A stretch of 64,000 nt of DNA, taken from positions 799,501 through 863,500 of the forward strand of contig NZ_LT853882.1 in the NCBI RefSeq assembly GCF_900183975.1. Reading direction: 5' to 3'. The notes under the pieces are model-generated. The model was not told where the DNA came from. It did not search any database and saw only the letters and a program-made list of their open reading frames with translations. The translations under genes and the position numbers were made by a program. Shown in pieces: positions 48,961 through 60,043 of the stretch (the first letter of the stretch is position 1; every line of letters begins with the position of its first letter). The DNA comes from Xanthomonas fragariae. GTDB lineage: Bacteria > Pseudomonadota > Gammaproteobacteria > Xanthomonadales > Xanthomonadaceae.

Positions 48961-49595
48961 AAAACTTATCCATTCATAAAAAGTCCTCAATCATGAAAAA
49001 AATGAAGAAATCCCGTCGTGTCGTTGGCGCAGCCATCGCGCTTGCTGCGGCGATCGTTGTCACTGGCTGCTCCAAATCCCCGAACAACAACGCCCAGCAG
49101 TCAGCCGACGCGCAGCAGTCTGCGGCGGCGGCTCCGGAAGTTGAAGGCATCTCGGCCCCAATCCCGCAGGACCAGGTGGGTGCTCGATACGCTGTATCGG
49201 CTGAGCCTGTGCTGTTTAAAAACGGTGAGATCCTGAAAGTTGTGGTCAATGTCACCAATACCGGAAAAGTCGCGGTTAACTCGAAAGGCAAGATGCCGGT
49301 CAACCTCGCCGTTTCGCTGGTTGATGGTGCCGGTGCGATGGTAAAACAGGAGTTCGTGCGCGTTCCGCTGCCGCCGCAGGGTATCCCTGCTGGCGGATCT
49401 GCTGACGTCGTCGCTGAGGTTCCGGCCCAGGCCGTGGCAGGCAACACGCTGCGCTTCGGTCTCGTACAGGAGGCGGTCGCATGGTACAGCGACTACAAGA
49501 TCCAGCCGTTGGACTACGGCCCGTTTAATAGCTGCAAAGATCAGGGCAAGCCGACCCTTTGCGGCAAAGATGGAAAGCCGCTCACTATGCAGTGA
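48957..49595 (+). CDS. Lipoprotein of unknown function in the O-antigen operon
   Basis: The product is 212 residues. A Lys-rich N-terminus (KNLSIHKKSSIMKKMKKSRR) precedes a hydrophobic helix ending in VVTGC, a good lipobox, so it is probably lipid-anchored. A Gln/Ala/Asn linker follows (NNNAQQSADAQQSAAAA), then a beta-rich domain (ILKVVVNVTNTGKVAVNS...FVRVPLPPQGIPAGGSADVVAEVP...LRFGLVQEAVAWY) similar in layout to the C-terminal region of the preceding glycosyltransferase. ATG 48957 overlaps that gene by 4 bp; ATG 48993 is an alternative. I do not recognise a named family. Confidence 0.78.
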   Translation: MKNLSIHKKSSIMKKMKKSRRVVGAAIALAAAIVVTGCSKSPNNNAQQSADAQQSAAAAPEVEGISAPIPQDQVGARYAVSAEPVLFKNGEILKVVVNVTNTGKVAVNSKGKMPVNLAVSLVDGAGAMVKQEFVRVPLPPQGIPAGGSADVVAEVPAQAVAGNTLRFGLVQEAVAWYSDYKIQPLDYGPFNSCKDQGKPTLCGKDGKPLTMQ

Positions 49596-49658
49596 CGGTA
49601 ACGCCATCGACGCGAGCCTGCTGCGCCAGGCTTGGAACTGGAACTATTTCGTAAATAA

Positions 49659-51630
<1,972 letters not shown>

Positions 51631-51732
51631 GCGAAGCTCGGCAGCTTGCTGGGCTTGGTGATCTATCTGCGCGTATGTACGGCGCAGACGCAGAGAAGCT
51701 TGAAGTAGGATGATTGATGCGGCCAGACGATT

Positions 51733-51760
51733 TGCGTCACGTTGAGTCTGACGTGACGCA
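51733..51760. terminator. Hairpin in the convergent rmd / lipoprotein spacer
   Basis: TGCGTCACGT (51733-51742) and ACGTGACGCA (51751-51760) form a perfect 10-bp stem with an 8-base loop, between two convergent operons. There is no T-run. The rest of the 292-bp spacer shows no gene. Confidence 0.4.
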
Positions 51761-51922
51761 GGCTGTTGATTGGTCGGCAGGCATACGACCAAATGGTTGA
51801 CCTGGAAATTTCAATGCTCCACCGCGCGCGCTGTCAGCCACGTTCAGAGGCGCCCAACAACTACATCTAGTGAGTCAGGTGCAAGTGTACTTGGTGGCTT
51901 GCCCAACCATGGCCAGCGGCTA

Positions 51923-52480
51923 CTAGGGCGTGCGGACTGCCAGCTGCAAAGACCTGAGTGAGATGCCCAGAGTACGCGTGTCCGAAGACAGTCCAAGTTC
52001 AACTGGGGAGGCGGGGCGATCGTAGTGCAGTTCGACGCTGACCTCATCGCCAGCCGCCAACGTTGGCAAGGCAACGCTGATCTGCTGCGGCTCTGGCGCG
52101 GATGCTGTCAGCGTTTGATGCTGCCAGTTTCCGCCATTGACGCGAATGCTGACCTCCATGGATTGGCGTTGCGGAGCCCATAGGCCGCCAACCTGCAAGA
52201 CAAGCTGGGTGCCCGCTGCCGCCGATTTCTCGATTCGCACCAAAAGCCCCGAATCTTCGCCGATGGACCATACTCCGAATGGTTCATCGCTGGACCAGCC
52301 ATTTGTCAAAAAGGGCCGCAAATCAGCAGGACCTACTGTCTTACCTGCCGAAAGCATGGCGGGTTTCATCGAAGCGGCATCCAGGGAAGACTCGGTCTCC
52401 CTCGCCGTACAGCCAGGAAGTAACACGCATAAGACGGCAGCCAGCACGGCAACCCTAATACCGTGGTTTGCGGTAATCAT
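51923..52480 (-). CDS. Lipoprotein with carbohydrate-binding-like domain
   Basis: The product is 185 residues. The signal ends in LCVLLPGC, a standard lipobox. The mature part is beta-rich: LTNGWSSDEPFGVWSIGEDSGLLVRI, TQLVLQVGGLWAPQRQSMEVSIRVNGGNW, then VALPTLAAGDEVSVELHYDRPASPVELGLSSDTRTLGISLRSLQL. The W-S-x-x-E-P-F-G-x-W-S opening and the closing R-x-L-G-I/L-x-L-x-x-L recur in domains attached to polytopic sugar transferases and secreted glycan-modifying proteins. It is the last gene of the minus-strand operon, 46 bp after the GT-C-like gene. Its role is unknown. Confidence 0.75.
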   Translation of the reverse strand: MITANHGIRVAVLAAVLCVLLPGCTARETESSLDAASMKPAMLSAGKTVGPADLRPFLTNGWSSDEPFGVWSIGEDSGLLVRIEKSAAAGTQLVLQVGGLWAPQRQSMEVSIRVNGGNWQHQTLTASAPEPQQISVALPTLAAGDEVSVELHYDRPASPVELGLSSDTRTLGISLRSLQLAVRTP

Positions 52481-52526
52481 TTTGAATCCTGGCGGCTAAT
52501 GATGTGGGAAGGAGTGCGCATGTCTT

Positions 52527-54710
52527 TTAGTTGGCCGACTCTATTGGCGCGACCTTGATCCAATCGAAAGCCATACCGATTCCGTAGGAGTGATTATCGA
52601 CGGCGAGCAGGAAGGTAGCCCGATTGTCGCCATTCTTCAGGAAGGACGAGGGCAATTCCCCGTAAAATTCATTGGCATTGATCCAACGTAGTGGGATCAC
52701 ATGGTCGTTCACTGAAACGGCGAGCTGCTCGGGGTGTATCCCGGGCGCAATGGCCCTGACCTTTCCGCGAACCCGATACGTCCCGCCAGCGGGTTTAAGG
52801 CGGAATTGAAGCCATGGATTCTCCACCACGTTCCACGAGAACGAGGCACGTTCTGCGGAACCTTCGGGTTGCCACTGGGCATCCTGCCATCCTCGACCGG
52901 GTGCAGGCACGTCCAAATTCCACCAGCGGCCGAAATCCCATCTATAGCTCGGCTCTTGGTCCCTGTGGCGGAACTGATCGAAAGCAAGTAACCAGGGAGG
53001 CGGATCGAGCATGGCGCGATAACGTCGCGAAACGGTGTCGTTGCGCAACGAAAGCTCGTCTTTACGTGCATCGACCAGCGGCACGATGCCGTTTTCGGGA
53101 ATGCGTACGACCTGCGTCGTGCTCTTGTCTGCGCGATACAGAACGCTTTGCGGCGGCGACGTATAGCCGGGCCCATCAACGGTTGCGCCTGAGCTGAACT
53201 CCCAGTGGTCGGGGTCCTCGGCACATTGGCCGGTGCGACCTCTTTCATCCGTGCGTTGCCAGTCGTTCTCAGGCTGATTGCAGATCTGCACCCGGTTGAT
53301 CGGCTTCCCGTACAAGTACGTCAGCGCGTTCATCATGTTTTCCCGGAGCATCCAAACGCTATTGATCCGGTGGGAGCCATCGAGAATGAGGAGATCGCGC
53401 TCGTTGGCAATGTCCGGCAGGCTTACCGCCACGTTCTTGAGGACCTCGCGCTCTGTATCGGAGATCTGTTCGTAGTGATGGAACTGGAACATCTGCGCCG
53501 CCATGCCCAATACGATCAGCACGGTTCCCAACAGCACCGCCAAGGTTCGACGCCCTCCAGAGAAGAGCATGACCAGAGCCACAGTTGCCAGTGCCCCGCC
53601 TGGCGTAGCGAAAAGGAAGGTGCGTTGACTGATGCTGGTATGCGCTGGAGACGCAAGAAAGGGAAGATAACCGACGGCAGCAAACACCACGCCAGTGAAG
53701 AGCACCCGCAGCGACCAGAGTACGCCGATGTGCTTTCCCGACGTTGGCGTTGACGCAGGCTCGCGCACGTAGCGGAGCAGAGCCACTGCCATCAACGCAA
53801 TGGCTGAGAGATACCAGAAGCTACGGTACTCGACGAAGAGAATCCGCGCCGCGTCGATCCAGCCGCCCACCACGCTGCGCCCGATGCCCGTGTAGAACAT
53901 CACGTGGGCGCGGTCCTTGAGCAGGGCAATACCACCCGCCTGACCCTTCAACACGTCACCCTGGTAGGTCGAGCCGTGTTTGGCAACGTAGTAGATGTAA
54001 GCCGCACAAGCCAGGACGCCAATGCACCAGACCAGCGAAACGTGCCAGCGGCGTAACAGCACCCGGATCGTTTCCACCAACCCCAACCGACACCACAGTA
54101 ACAGCAGAGGCAAAATCGCGTATCCCAATGCCAACTCGTAGATCAGCGTGGCGATAACGAACATGGCGGTGAACGCAAGCGACAACAGGATGGCCCTGGT
54201 CCTGCCGGCCATTTGCTCACTTTCATATGCGTGCACGATCCCAATCACGCCGGCCAAGGCCAACCCGACAGACCAATTGATATGGAAGGAACGGAACGAC
54301 AGCTGCATTGTGTCGGCAGGATAGATGACCACCAGCAGCGCCAACAACACGGCATATAGCCGCGAGCGCAGCAGCCACCAGCCCATGATTCCGCCGCACA
54401 CGCCCTTCAACACCAAGGCCAGCATCTGCAGCAGATGCATGGCGAAAAAGGAATCGGGGGATAGTTGGTGCGCGATCGCGTTCGGCAACAACATGAGGGG
54501 CCGCATGCGGTGGGTGGGAAGTGGCCCGCCCTCACCGACGACATAGAACACGCCGTGGCGCGTGAACAGGCTCAGAAGATCCCATTCCTCGATGTGTCCC
54601 ATCATGTTGAAGCCGAAGGGAAGCCAAAGCAGCATCACGATCGCCATGGAGCAAGCGATGAACAACATGGTGCGTTGGAAAGCGTCGTTGCGGGTAAGGA
54701 GGTTGGGCAT
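52527..54710 (-). CDS. Polytopic membrane protein, probable GT-C-type sugar transferase
   Basis: The product is 727 residues with about 10-11 hydrophobic segments in residues 10-430, an N-terminal loop with GHIEEWDLLSLF (acidic residues in the first periplasmic loop, as in GT-C enzymes), and a soluble C-terminal region (about 440-727). The end (SWNVVENPWLQFRLKPAGGTYRVRG...PLRWINANEFYGELPSSFLKNGDNRATFLLAVDN) looks like a carbohydrate-binding beta-sandwich. With GtrA- and GtrB-like genes in the same operon, it is the likely strain-specific Gtr transferase that decorates the O-antigen in the periplasm. Family assignment is by architecture, not by a definitive motif. Confidence 0.72.
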   Translation of the reverse strand: MPNLLTRNDAFQRTMLFIACSMAIVMLLWLPFGFNMMGHIEEWDLLSLFTRHGVFYVVGEGGPLPTHRMRPLMLLPNAIAHQLSPDSFFAMHLLQMLALVLKGVCGGIMGWWLLRSRLYAVLLALLVVIYPADTMQLSFRSFHINWSVGLALAGVIGIVHAYESEQMAGRTRAILLSLAFTAMFVIATLIYELALGYAILPLLLLWCRLGLVETIRVLLRRWHVSLVWCIGVLACAAYIYYVAKHGSTYQGDVLKGQAGGIALLKDRAHVMFYTGIGRSVVGGWIDAARILFVEYRSFWYLSAIALMAVALLRYVREPASTPTSGKHIGVLWSLRVLFTGVVFAAVGYLPFLASPAHTSISQRTFLFATPGGALATVALVMLFSGGRRTLAVLLGTVLIVLGMAAQMFQFHHYEQISDTEREVLKNVAVSLPDIANERDLLILDGSHRINSVWMLRENMMNALTYLYGKPINRVQICNQPENDWQRTDERGRTGQCAEDPDHWEFSSGATVDGPGYTSPPQSVLYRADKSTTQVVRIPENGIVPLVDARKDELSLRNDTVSRRYRAMLDPPPWLLAFDQFRHRDQEPSYRWDFGRWWNLDVPAPGRGWQDAQWQPEGSAERASFSWNVVENPWLQFRLKPAGGTYRVRGKVRAIAPGIHPEQLAVSVNDHVIPLRWINANEFYGELPSSFLKNGDNRATFLLAVDNHSYGIGMAFDWIKVAPIESAN

Positions 54711-54750
54711 TCGATGGCTTGTTTGGTTGCAGTTGCGGCGTAGATTGGAT

Positions 54751-55167
54751 TTAGATGTGACCGCGACGTCGGTTGCGCTTGAAGACCCAGAAGTTCATCA
54801 CGAGAAATACCACGACGGGCACGACGACGGCCGAAAACGCAATGCCCCACGCGTAATGCAGGTGCAGGCTGTTCACAGCCACGTTCATTCCGATGATGGA
54901 GAGGGCGAGGTTGAAGCTGTGCAGCAAGATGAAGCGCAAGCCTTCAGAGCTCAGATGGCCAGAGGACACGAACGTAAAGCTGCGGTGCGCGACGAAATTG
55001 ATTGGCACCAACACTACGTAGCAAAGCGCCGTCGCGATGGTCGGCTTCATACCGAGCTTTGACACAGCCAGCCAAGTGAGCGCACTGAAGGCGAGCGTAC
55101 TGGTGCCGCCAACGATGCAAAAGCGAAGAAAGCGTGCGGCCAGGGCGTGATGGCGCTGCGGTATCAC
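54751..55167 (-). CDS. GtrA-like flippase
   Basis: The product is 138 residues with four hydrophobic segments (about 14-35, 41-62, 76-98 and 106-127) and the GtrA motif VLVPINFVAHRSFTF plus VFLVMNFWVFKRNRRR. GtrA proteins are believed to flip polyprenyl-phosphate sugar to the periplasmic side. Its start overlaps the end of the GtrB-like gene by 4 bp and the polytopic transferase gene follows, the usual gtrA-gtrB-gtr grouping. Confidence 0.9.
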   Translation of the reverse strand: MIPQRHHALAARFLRFCIVGGTSTLAFSALTWLAVSKLGMKPTIATALCYVVLVPINFVAHRSFTFVSSGHLSSEGLRFILLHSFNLALSIIGMNVAVNSLHLHYAWGIAFSAVVVPVVVFLVMNFWVFKRNRRRGHI

Positions 55168-56117
55168 TGCACGCTCTCTTGCTCTGGGTCAACGTTGAGC
55201 TGCTGACCCTTTATGTATTGGGGACGATTGCTGACGTTCAGCAGCACACGGCCTACATACTCTCCCACAATGCCCAACGCGAGGAGCTGGATGCCGCCCA
55301 TGATCAATACGGCGACGATCAATGAGGTCCAGCCGATCACGGTGTGTGGCCAAAGCAGCTTCTGAAAGATCAGCACGATGGCGCACAGGAAGCCGAGGCC
55401 GGAAGAGACGATTCCCGTCAGCGAGGCTACCCGCAATGGCGTAATCGAGAAGCTTGTCGCCATCTGCATCCAGAGCGAAATTGATTTGCGCAGACTGTAT
55501 CCAGACTTGCCGTCGCTTCGGGCGTAGTGCTCCGCTTCTATGGTGGCGATGTTGTCGGTGCTTTGAACGATAAGCCCATCGATATAAACGAAGGGTCCGC
55601 CATAGCGCAATATCTGATCGCGCACCTCTCTGATCAGGCCGCGAAATGGCGAAAGATACAGTCCGCGAGGTTTGCAGAGCAGCCACGAAGCCATGCGGTC
55701 GTTGAACCGGCTGCCGAGGCGCTTCCAAAGAGCGTGTCGCCTGCTCTTGAACTGCACATAGCAGACATCCGCTCCACGACGCAATTCTTCCACGACGCGC
55801 CCGATGTCGGCTGGCGAATGCTGCAGATCGTCGTCCATGGTGACGATGTAGCGGCCGCGCGCCACACCGAATCCAGCCATTAACGCATTGTGTTGGCCCG
55901 CGTTCTTGCGCAGCCGGACTCCCTTTAGCCAGGGCCGGGAAGCGCAAAGCGCTGTTATGACCTGCCAGGAATTATCCGGACTGCAGTCGTACACCAGTAC
56001 GACTTCGAACTTGTCGGTAAGCGACGTCAGCGACTCCTCGAGTTTCTCTGCAAGCGTGGGCAGGATGGTCGCGCTGCCGTAGACCGGGATGACGACGGAA
56101 ATATCAAGTTGCATCAC
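55164..56117 (-). CDS. GtrB-like polyprenyl-phosphate glycosyltransferase (GT2)
   Basis: The product is 317 residues. The GT2 domain reads DISVVIPVYGSATILPTLAEKLEESL, VLVYDCSPDNSW, IVTMDDDLQHSPADIG (DDDLQ, metal binding). Two C-terminal membrane helices follow (about 232-257 and 265-290). This matches GtrB/DPM1-like enzymes that move a sugar from UDP or GDP to undecaprenyl phosphate. The second aspartate region VLVYDCSPDNSW carries Tyr where most members have DD or ND. It overlaps both neighbours, so the operon is tightly coupled. Confidence 0.88.
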   Translation of the reverse strand: MMQLDISVVIPVYGSATILPTLAEKLEESLTSLTDKFEVVLVYDCSPDNSWQVITALCASRPWLKGVRLRKNAGQHNALMAGFGVARGRYIVTMDDDLQHSPADIGRVVEELRRGADVCYVQFKSRRHALWKRLGSRFNDRMASWLLCKPRGLYLSPFRGLIREVRDQILRYGGPFVYIDGLIVQSTDNIATIEAEHYARSDGKSGYSLRKSISLWMQMATSFSITPLRVASLTGIVSSGLGFLCAIVLIFQKLLWPHTVIGWTSLIVAVLIMGGIQLLALGIVGEYVGRVLLNVSNRPQYIKGQQLNVDPEQESVQ

Positions 56118-56802
56118 TCGTTCCGTAGTATTTGCGGATCAGCCTGGCGATGTATCCGGGAGAGGAATCAATGCCGGTGGCTTTTGCATAATGCACAAAC
56201 GGTGCCGAATCAGGTGTGGCACCGCCCCCTCGGTCCACAAAATCGATCGTTGCTTTCCTGCCCAACGTGGCTTCCAGCAGCGAGACCAGCTCGAGCAAGG
56301 TGATGTTCTCTGGCGGAGCCAGATCGAGCACGGCATTGGTCTCGAGGCGGTTCTCAATCAGGTGATGGGTCAACCGGGAAACATCTTCCACGTCGATCAG
56401 GCAGCGCACTGCCTTGACCCATATGCGTAAAGGCGCCGCATTGCGGATACCACGGGCGAGGTAGTTGGACAAGGTGTGTGGGTTGTCGGTGCGGCCCACG
56501 ACCTGAGGCAGGCGCAGAATCAGATACTCGCCCCGTTGCGTGATCAGCCGTTCCATTTCCAGCTTGTGGCGCACGTAGTGGGTTTCGGCGCGGTCGACGT
56601 CTGTCACGCTGCACGTGCTGAAGTAGACGAACCGGCCCTGAGCATCGTCCAGGGCCTTCACCAGTAGTCGTGCTTCCCTTTCGAATGCCACAGGATCGGT
56701 TTCAGACGAATTCGACACCCCAGAGGCGAATACCGTGGCATCGTGCTTAGCGAGCCGATCTACTTCGAAGGATCTGGCCAGCAGGCCGTTACCGATGATC
56801 AC
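56104..56802 (-). CDS. SDR-family NAD-dependent epimerase/dehydratase-like protein
   Basis: The product is 232 residues, shorter than most extended SDRs. The N-terminus VIIGNGLLARSF is a compact glycine-rich loop; YFSTCSVTD provides the Ser/Thr region and HYVRHKLEMERL the Y-xxx-K pair. LRLPQVVGRTDNPHTL, VKAVRCLIDVEDVSRL and LDLAPPENITLLELVSLLEATLG follow epimerase C-terminal patterns. The start is GTG 56802. As first gene of the operon it may prepare or modify the sugar handled by the GtrB-like enzyme. Substrate unknown. Confidence 0.75.
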   Translation of the reverse strand: MIIGNGLLARSFEVDRLAKHDATVFASGVSNSSETDPVAFEREARLLVKALDDAQGRFVYFSTCSVTDVDRAETHYVRHKLEMERLITQRGEYLILRLPQVVGRTDNPHTLSNYLARGIRNAAPLRIWVKAVRCLIDVEDVSRLTHHLIENRLETNAVLDLAPPENITLLELVSLLEATLGRKATIDFVDRGGGATPDSAPFVHYAKATGIDSSPGYIARLIRKYYGTSDAT

Positions 56803-57012
56803 TTAATTACCAATTCCCATTTATCAACTTTGCCCGTACACAGCGCCGGACAACGACAAGGCCACCGGCGCTGTACGATCATTCCATATCAACACTCGCT
56901 CCGGCCGTAGCCTGCCCCATCAGGTGTGAATGCGGCGGGTAGTGCCATGGCTACGCTGACAACGCAGTATACCGTCCGCTGTGGCGGTCGTCGTAAACCC
57001 TGCGAGTAGCCG
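56803..57012. other. Spacer between etfA and the minus-strand O-antigen operon
   Basis: 210 bp, no gene. A hairpin with stem ACAGCGCCGG / CCGGCGCTGT lies at about 56834-56876, in a position to end the etf transcript before the SDR gene. The promoter of the minus-strand O-antigen operon must also lie here. Confidence 0.45.
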
Positions 57013-57957
57013 TTAGCCCAACGCCTTTTTCAGCTCCGGCAACAGCGCGAACAGATCTCCCACCAATCCAATATCGGCAATCTCGAAGATCGGCGATTCG
57101 GGATCCTTGTTGATCGCCACGATCGTGCCCGCGTCCTTGATGCCGGTCAGGTGCTGGATTGCGCCACTGATGCCGATGGCGACGTAGAGCTCGGGCGCGA
57201 TGATCTTGCCGGTCTGGCCGACCTGCAGCTCATTGGGCACGTAGCCCGCGTCTACCGCGGCGCGCGAGGCACCGACGGCGGCGCCGAGTTTGTCCGCCAG
57301 GCTGTAGATATGCTGGAAATTCTCGGCCGAGCCGACCCCGCGACCGCCGGAGACCACGCGTTTGGCGCTCTGCAGGTCGGGACGGTCGGAGCTGCCTGCG
57401 GCCAGGCTGATGAAGCGGGAGTGTGTCGGCAGCGTTGCATCGACCGTGACTGGCTCTACCGCTGCATTCCCGCCAGTCGCCGCTTCCGGCCACGAGGCGC
57501 TGCGCACGGTCGCCACCACGATTTGGTCGGCCGGCGCCTGTACCGTGATGATCGCGTTGCCGGCGTAGATCGGGCGCTTGAAGGTATGCGCATCTTCGAT
57601 CGACATCAGGTCGGAGACCTGGTTGACGCCCAGCAATGCTGCCACGACCGGCATCAGATCCTTGCCGAAGGTCGTAGAGGGACCGAAGACATGGCTGTAA
57701 CCCTGACCGGCGAGCTGGGCAACCTGCGGGCCGAGCACCTGTGCGATGGCGTGTTCGTTGGCAGCATTGGCCACCGTCAGCACGCGTGCAACGCCCGCCA
57801 ACTGCGCGGCCTGGGCGGCAACCGTGGCCGGATCTGCCGCCAGCACGACGACGTCGATGGATTCGGCCGACACCGCCAGTGCTGCGCTGAGGGTCTTGGC
57901 GGTGGCCGCATTGAGCTGGCCGTTGAGATGTTCGGCAACAACGAGAACCTTGGCCAT
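57013..57957 (-). CDS. etfA: Electron transfer flavoprotein alpha subunit
   Basis: Carries FAD and passes electrons from acyl-CoA and other dehydrogenases to ETF-ubiquinone oxidoreductase. The product is 314 residues. The C-terminal FAD domain shows RVVSGGRGVGSAENFQ, YVPNELQVGQTGKIIAPELYVAIGISGAIQHLTGIKDAGTIVAINKD, which is diagnostic. The N-terminal Rossmann-like part pairs with EtfB. Its start shares one base with the etfB stop. In Xanthomonas this pair marks one border of the lipopolysaccharide locus. Confidence 0.96.
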   Translation of the reverse strand: MAKVLVVAEHLNGQLNAATAKTLSAALAVSAESIDVVVLAADPATVAAQAAQLAGVARVLTVANAANEHAIAQVLGPQVAQLAGQGYSHVFGPSTTFGKDLMPVVAALLGVNQVSDLMSIEDAHTFKRPIYAGNAIITVQAPADQIVVATVRSASWPEAATGGNAAVEPVTVDATLPTHSRFISLAAGSSDRPDLQSAKRVVSGGRGVGSAENFQHIYSLADKLGAAVGASRAAVDAGYVPNELQVGQTGKIIAPELYVAIGISGAIQHLTGIKDAGTIVAINKDPESPIFEIADIGLVGDLFALLPELKKALG

Positions 57958-58703
57958 TACAACAACCCCTTCTGCTTGAGTGCGGCCACCAGTTCGGCGG
58001 CGTCCTTGACCATCATGCCGCGGCTGCGCTTGGACGGCGCGGCGTAGTGCGTGGTGCTGAGGCTGTCATGCACAGCGACGCCAAGGTCGGCAAATGCCAA
58101 CGTCTCCAGTGGCTTGCTCTTGGCCTTCATAATGTCAGGCAGCTTGATGAAGCGCGGTTCGTTCAGGCGCAAATCGGTGGTGATCACCGCCGGCAGATCC
58201 ACTTCCAATGTTTCCAGGCCGGCGTCCACTTCGCGGGTCACCGTGGCTTTGCCACCGGCGACGACCAGCTTGCCGGCAAAGGTCGCCTGGGGGCGGCGCC
58301 ACAGCGTGGCGAGCATCTGGCCGGTCTGGTTGGCATCATCGTCGATTGCCTGCTTGCCCAGGATAACGAGGTCCGGTTGTTCTTTCTCGACCAGCTTGAG
58401 CAACGTGTGCGCTGCGGTCAGCGGCTGGACGGCCGCGTCGGTGACCACATGGATGGCGCGATTGGCGCCCATGGCCAGGCCGTTACGCAGATGGGCGGCA
58501 GCGTCGGCCGGCGCCAGTGTGGCGACGACAACTTCGGTGGCGATACCGGCGTCGCGCAGGCGCAGCGCCTCTTCCAGTGCGATTTCGTCGAACGGATTGG
58601 GCGACAGCTTGACGCCGTCGGTGACCACACCGGAGCCGTCCGGCTTGACCTGAATGCGGACGTTGTAGTCCACCACGCGCTTGTAGGCGACGAGGATTTT
58701 CAT
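57957..58703 (-). CDS. etfB: Electron transfer flavoprotein beta subunit
   Basis: Binds AMP and forms the EtfAB dimer. The product is 248 residues, the standard length. MKILVAYKRVVDYNVRIQVKPDGSGV, NPFDEIALEEALRLRD, LVILGKQAIDDDANQTGQMLA and VITTDLRLNEPRFIKLPDIMKAKSKP are the conserved EtfB motifs. It is transcribed first in a two-gene operon with etfA, divergent from rmlB with about 230 bp between them. Confidence 0.96.
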   Translation of the reverse strand: MKILVAYKRVVDYNVRIQVKPDGSGVVTDGVKLSPNPFDEIALEEALRLRDAGIATEVVVATLAPADAAAHLRNGLAMGANRAIHVVTDAAVQPLTAAHTLLKLVEKEQPDLVILGKQAIDDDANQTGQMLATLWRRPQATFAGKLVVAGGKATVTREVDAGLETLEVDLPAVITTDLRLNEPRFIKLPDIMKAKSKPLETLAFADLGVAVHDSLSTTHYAAPSKRSRGMMVKDAAELVAALKQKGLL

Positions 58704-58931
58704 CGTGTACGAGATCCTTCAACTATTGCGGGCAGGCCCGGCCGCGGTGGCGGGCCCGGGATTGCCGTCATTCTAACCGGGCAAGGTGCACCATGCGATG
58801 GCGTATGGATGCGGCGGCGGCGCACTTGGATGCGTCGTTGGGTCAATGCTTAGGCCCGATATTGCTCTGACCGTATATCCTGTGAGGCCTGAAAACGCAG
58901 CGCGGTTCGCGCGCGACCAAGAGGGTAGACA

Positions 58932-59987
58932 GTGGCGACTTGGCTAGTAACCGGCGGTGCCGGCTTCATCGGCGGCAATTTTGTTCTTGAGGCGGTGTCC
59001 CGCAGAATCCGCGTGGTCAATCTGGACGCGCTCACCTATGCAGGCAATCTGAACACGTTGGCACCGTTGGAGGGAAATCCCGGCCATGTCTTCGTCAAGG
59101 GCGATATCGGCGACGGTGCGCTCGTCACCCGCCTGCTGCAGGAGCATCAGCCGGACGCGGTGCTGAACTTCGCCGCCGAAAGCCATGTGGACCGCTCGAT
59201 CGAAGGCCCTGGCGCGTTCATTCAGACCAACGTGGTCGGCACCTTGGCCTTGCTTGAGGCCGTGCGCGATTACTGGAAAGCACTGCCGGACGTGCGTCGT
59301 GATGCGTTCCGTTTCCTGCATGTGTCCACCGACGAGGTCTACGGCACGCTGGGAGAGACCGGCAAGTTCACCGAAACCACGCCGTACGCGCCAAATTCGC
59401 CGTATTCGGCATCCAAGGCGGCATCGGATCATCTGGTACGTGCGTTTCACCACACCTACGGGCTGCCGGTGCTGACTACCAACTGCTCGAACAACTACGG
59501 TCCGTACCACTTCCCTGAAAAACTCATCCCGCTGGTGATTGCCAAGGCGTTGGCAGGCGAGCCGCTGCCGGTGTACGGCGACGGCAAGCAAGTGCGCGAC
59601 TGGCTGTTCGTCAGCGATCACTGCGAAGCGATCCGCACCGTGCTCGCGAAAGGCCGGATCGGCGAGACCTATAACGTGGGCGGCAACTCCGAGCGCCAGA
59701 ATATCGAGGTCGTCCAGGCGATCTGCGCGCTGTTGGATCAGTATCGCCCGCGTGAAGACGGCAAGCCGCGCGCGAGCCAGATCACTTACGTCACTGACCG
59801 ACCTGGACATGATCGCCGTTATGCAATCGATGCTTCCAAGTTGAAGAACGAATTGGGCTGGGAGCCGGCGTACACCTTCGAGCAGGGTATCGCGCAGACG
59901 GTGCAGTGGTATCTGGCCAACCAGGCTTGGGTGCAGGGCGTTCTGGATGGCAGCTATCGGCTGGAACGCATCGGCGCCGCGGCATAA
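58932..59987 (+). CDS. rfbB: dTDP-glucose 4,6-dehydratase
   Basis: Second step of dTDP-L-rhamnose synthesis (RmlB). The product is 351 residues: [18 protein letters not shown] (NAD loop), [12 protein letters not shown], the catalytic STDEVYG triad and [12 protein letters not shown] (Y-xxx-K), then [19 protein letters not shown]. The start at 58932 (probably GTG) follows GAGGGTAGACA. It heads the rmlB-A-C-D operon. Confidence 0.97.
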   Translation: MATWLVTGGAGFIGGNFVLEAVSRRIRVVNLDALTYAGNLNTLAPLEGNPGHVFVKGDIGDGALVTRLLQEHQPDAVLNFAAESHVDRSIEGPGAFIQTNVVGTLALLEAVRDYWKALPDVRRDAFRFLHVSTDEVYGTLGETGKFTETTPYAPNSPYSASKAASDHLVRAFHHTYGLPVLTTNCSNNYGPYHFPEKLIPLVIAKALAGEPLPVYGDGKQVRDWLFVSDHCEAIRTVLAKGRIGETYNVGGNSERQNIEVVQAICALLDQYRPREDGKPRASQITYVTDRPGHDRRYAIDASKLKNELGWEPAYTFEQGIAQTVQWYLANQAWVQGVLDGSYRLERIGAAA

Positions 59988-60043
59988 GCGAGCCCCTCGC
60001 AAGCGTTTGTGCACTCGTGTGCGGGCTTTAACAGGAATACCTC

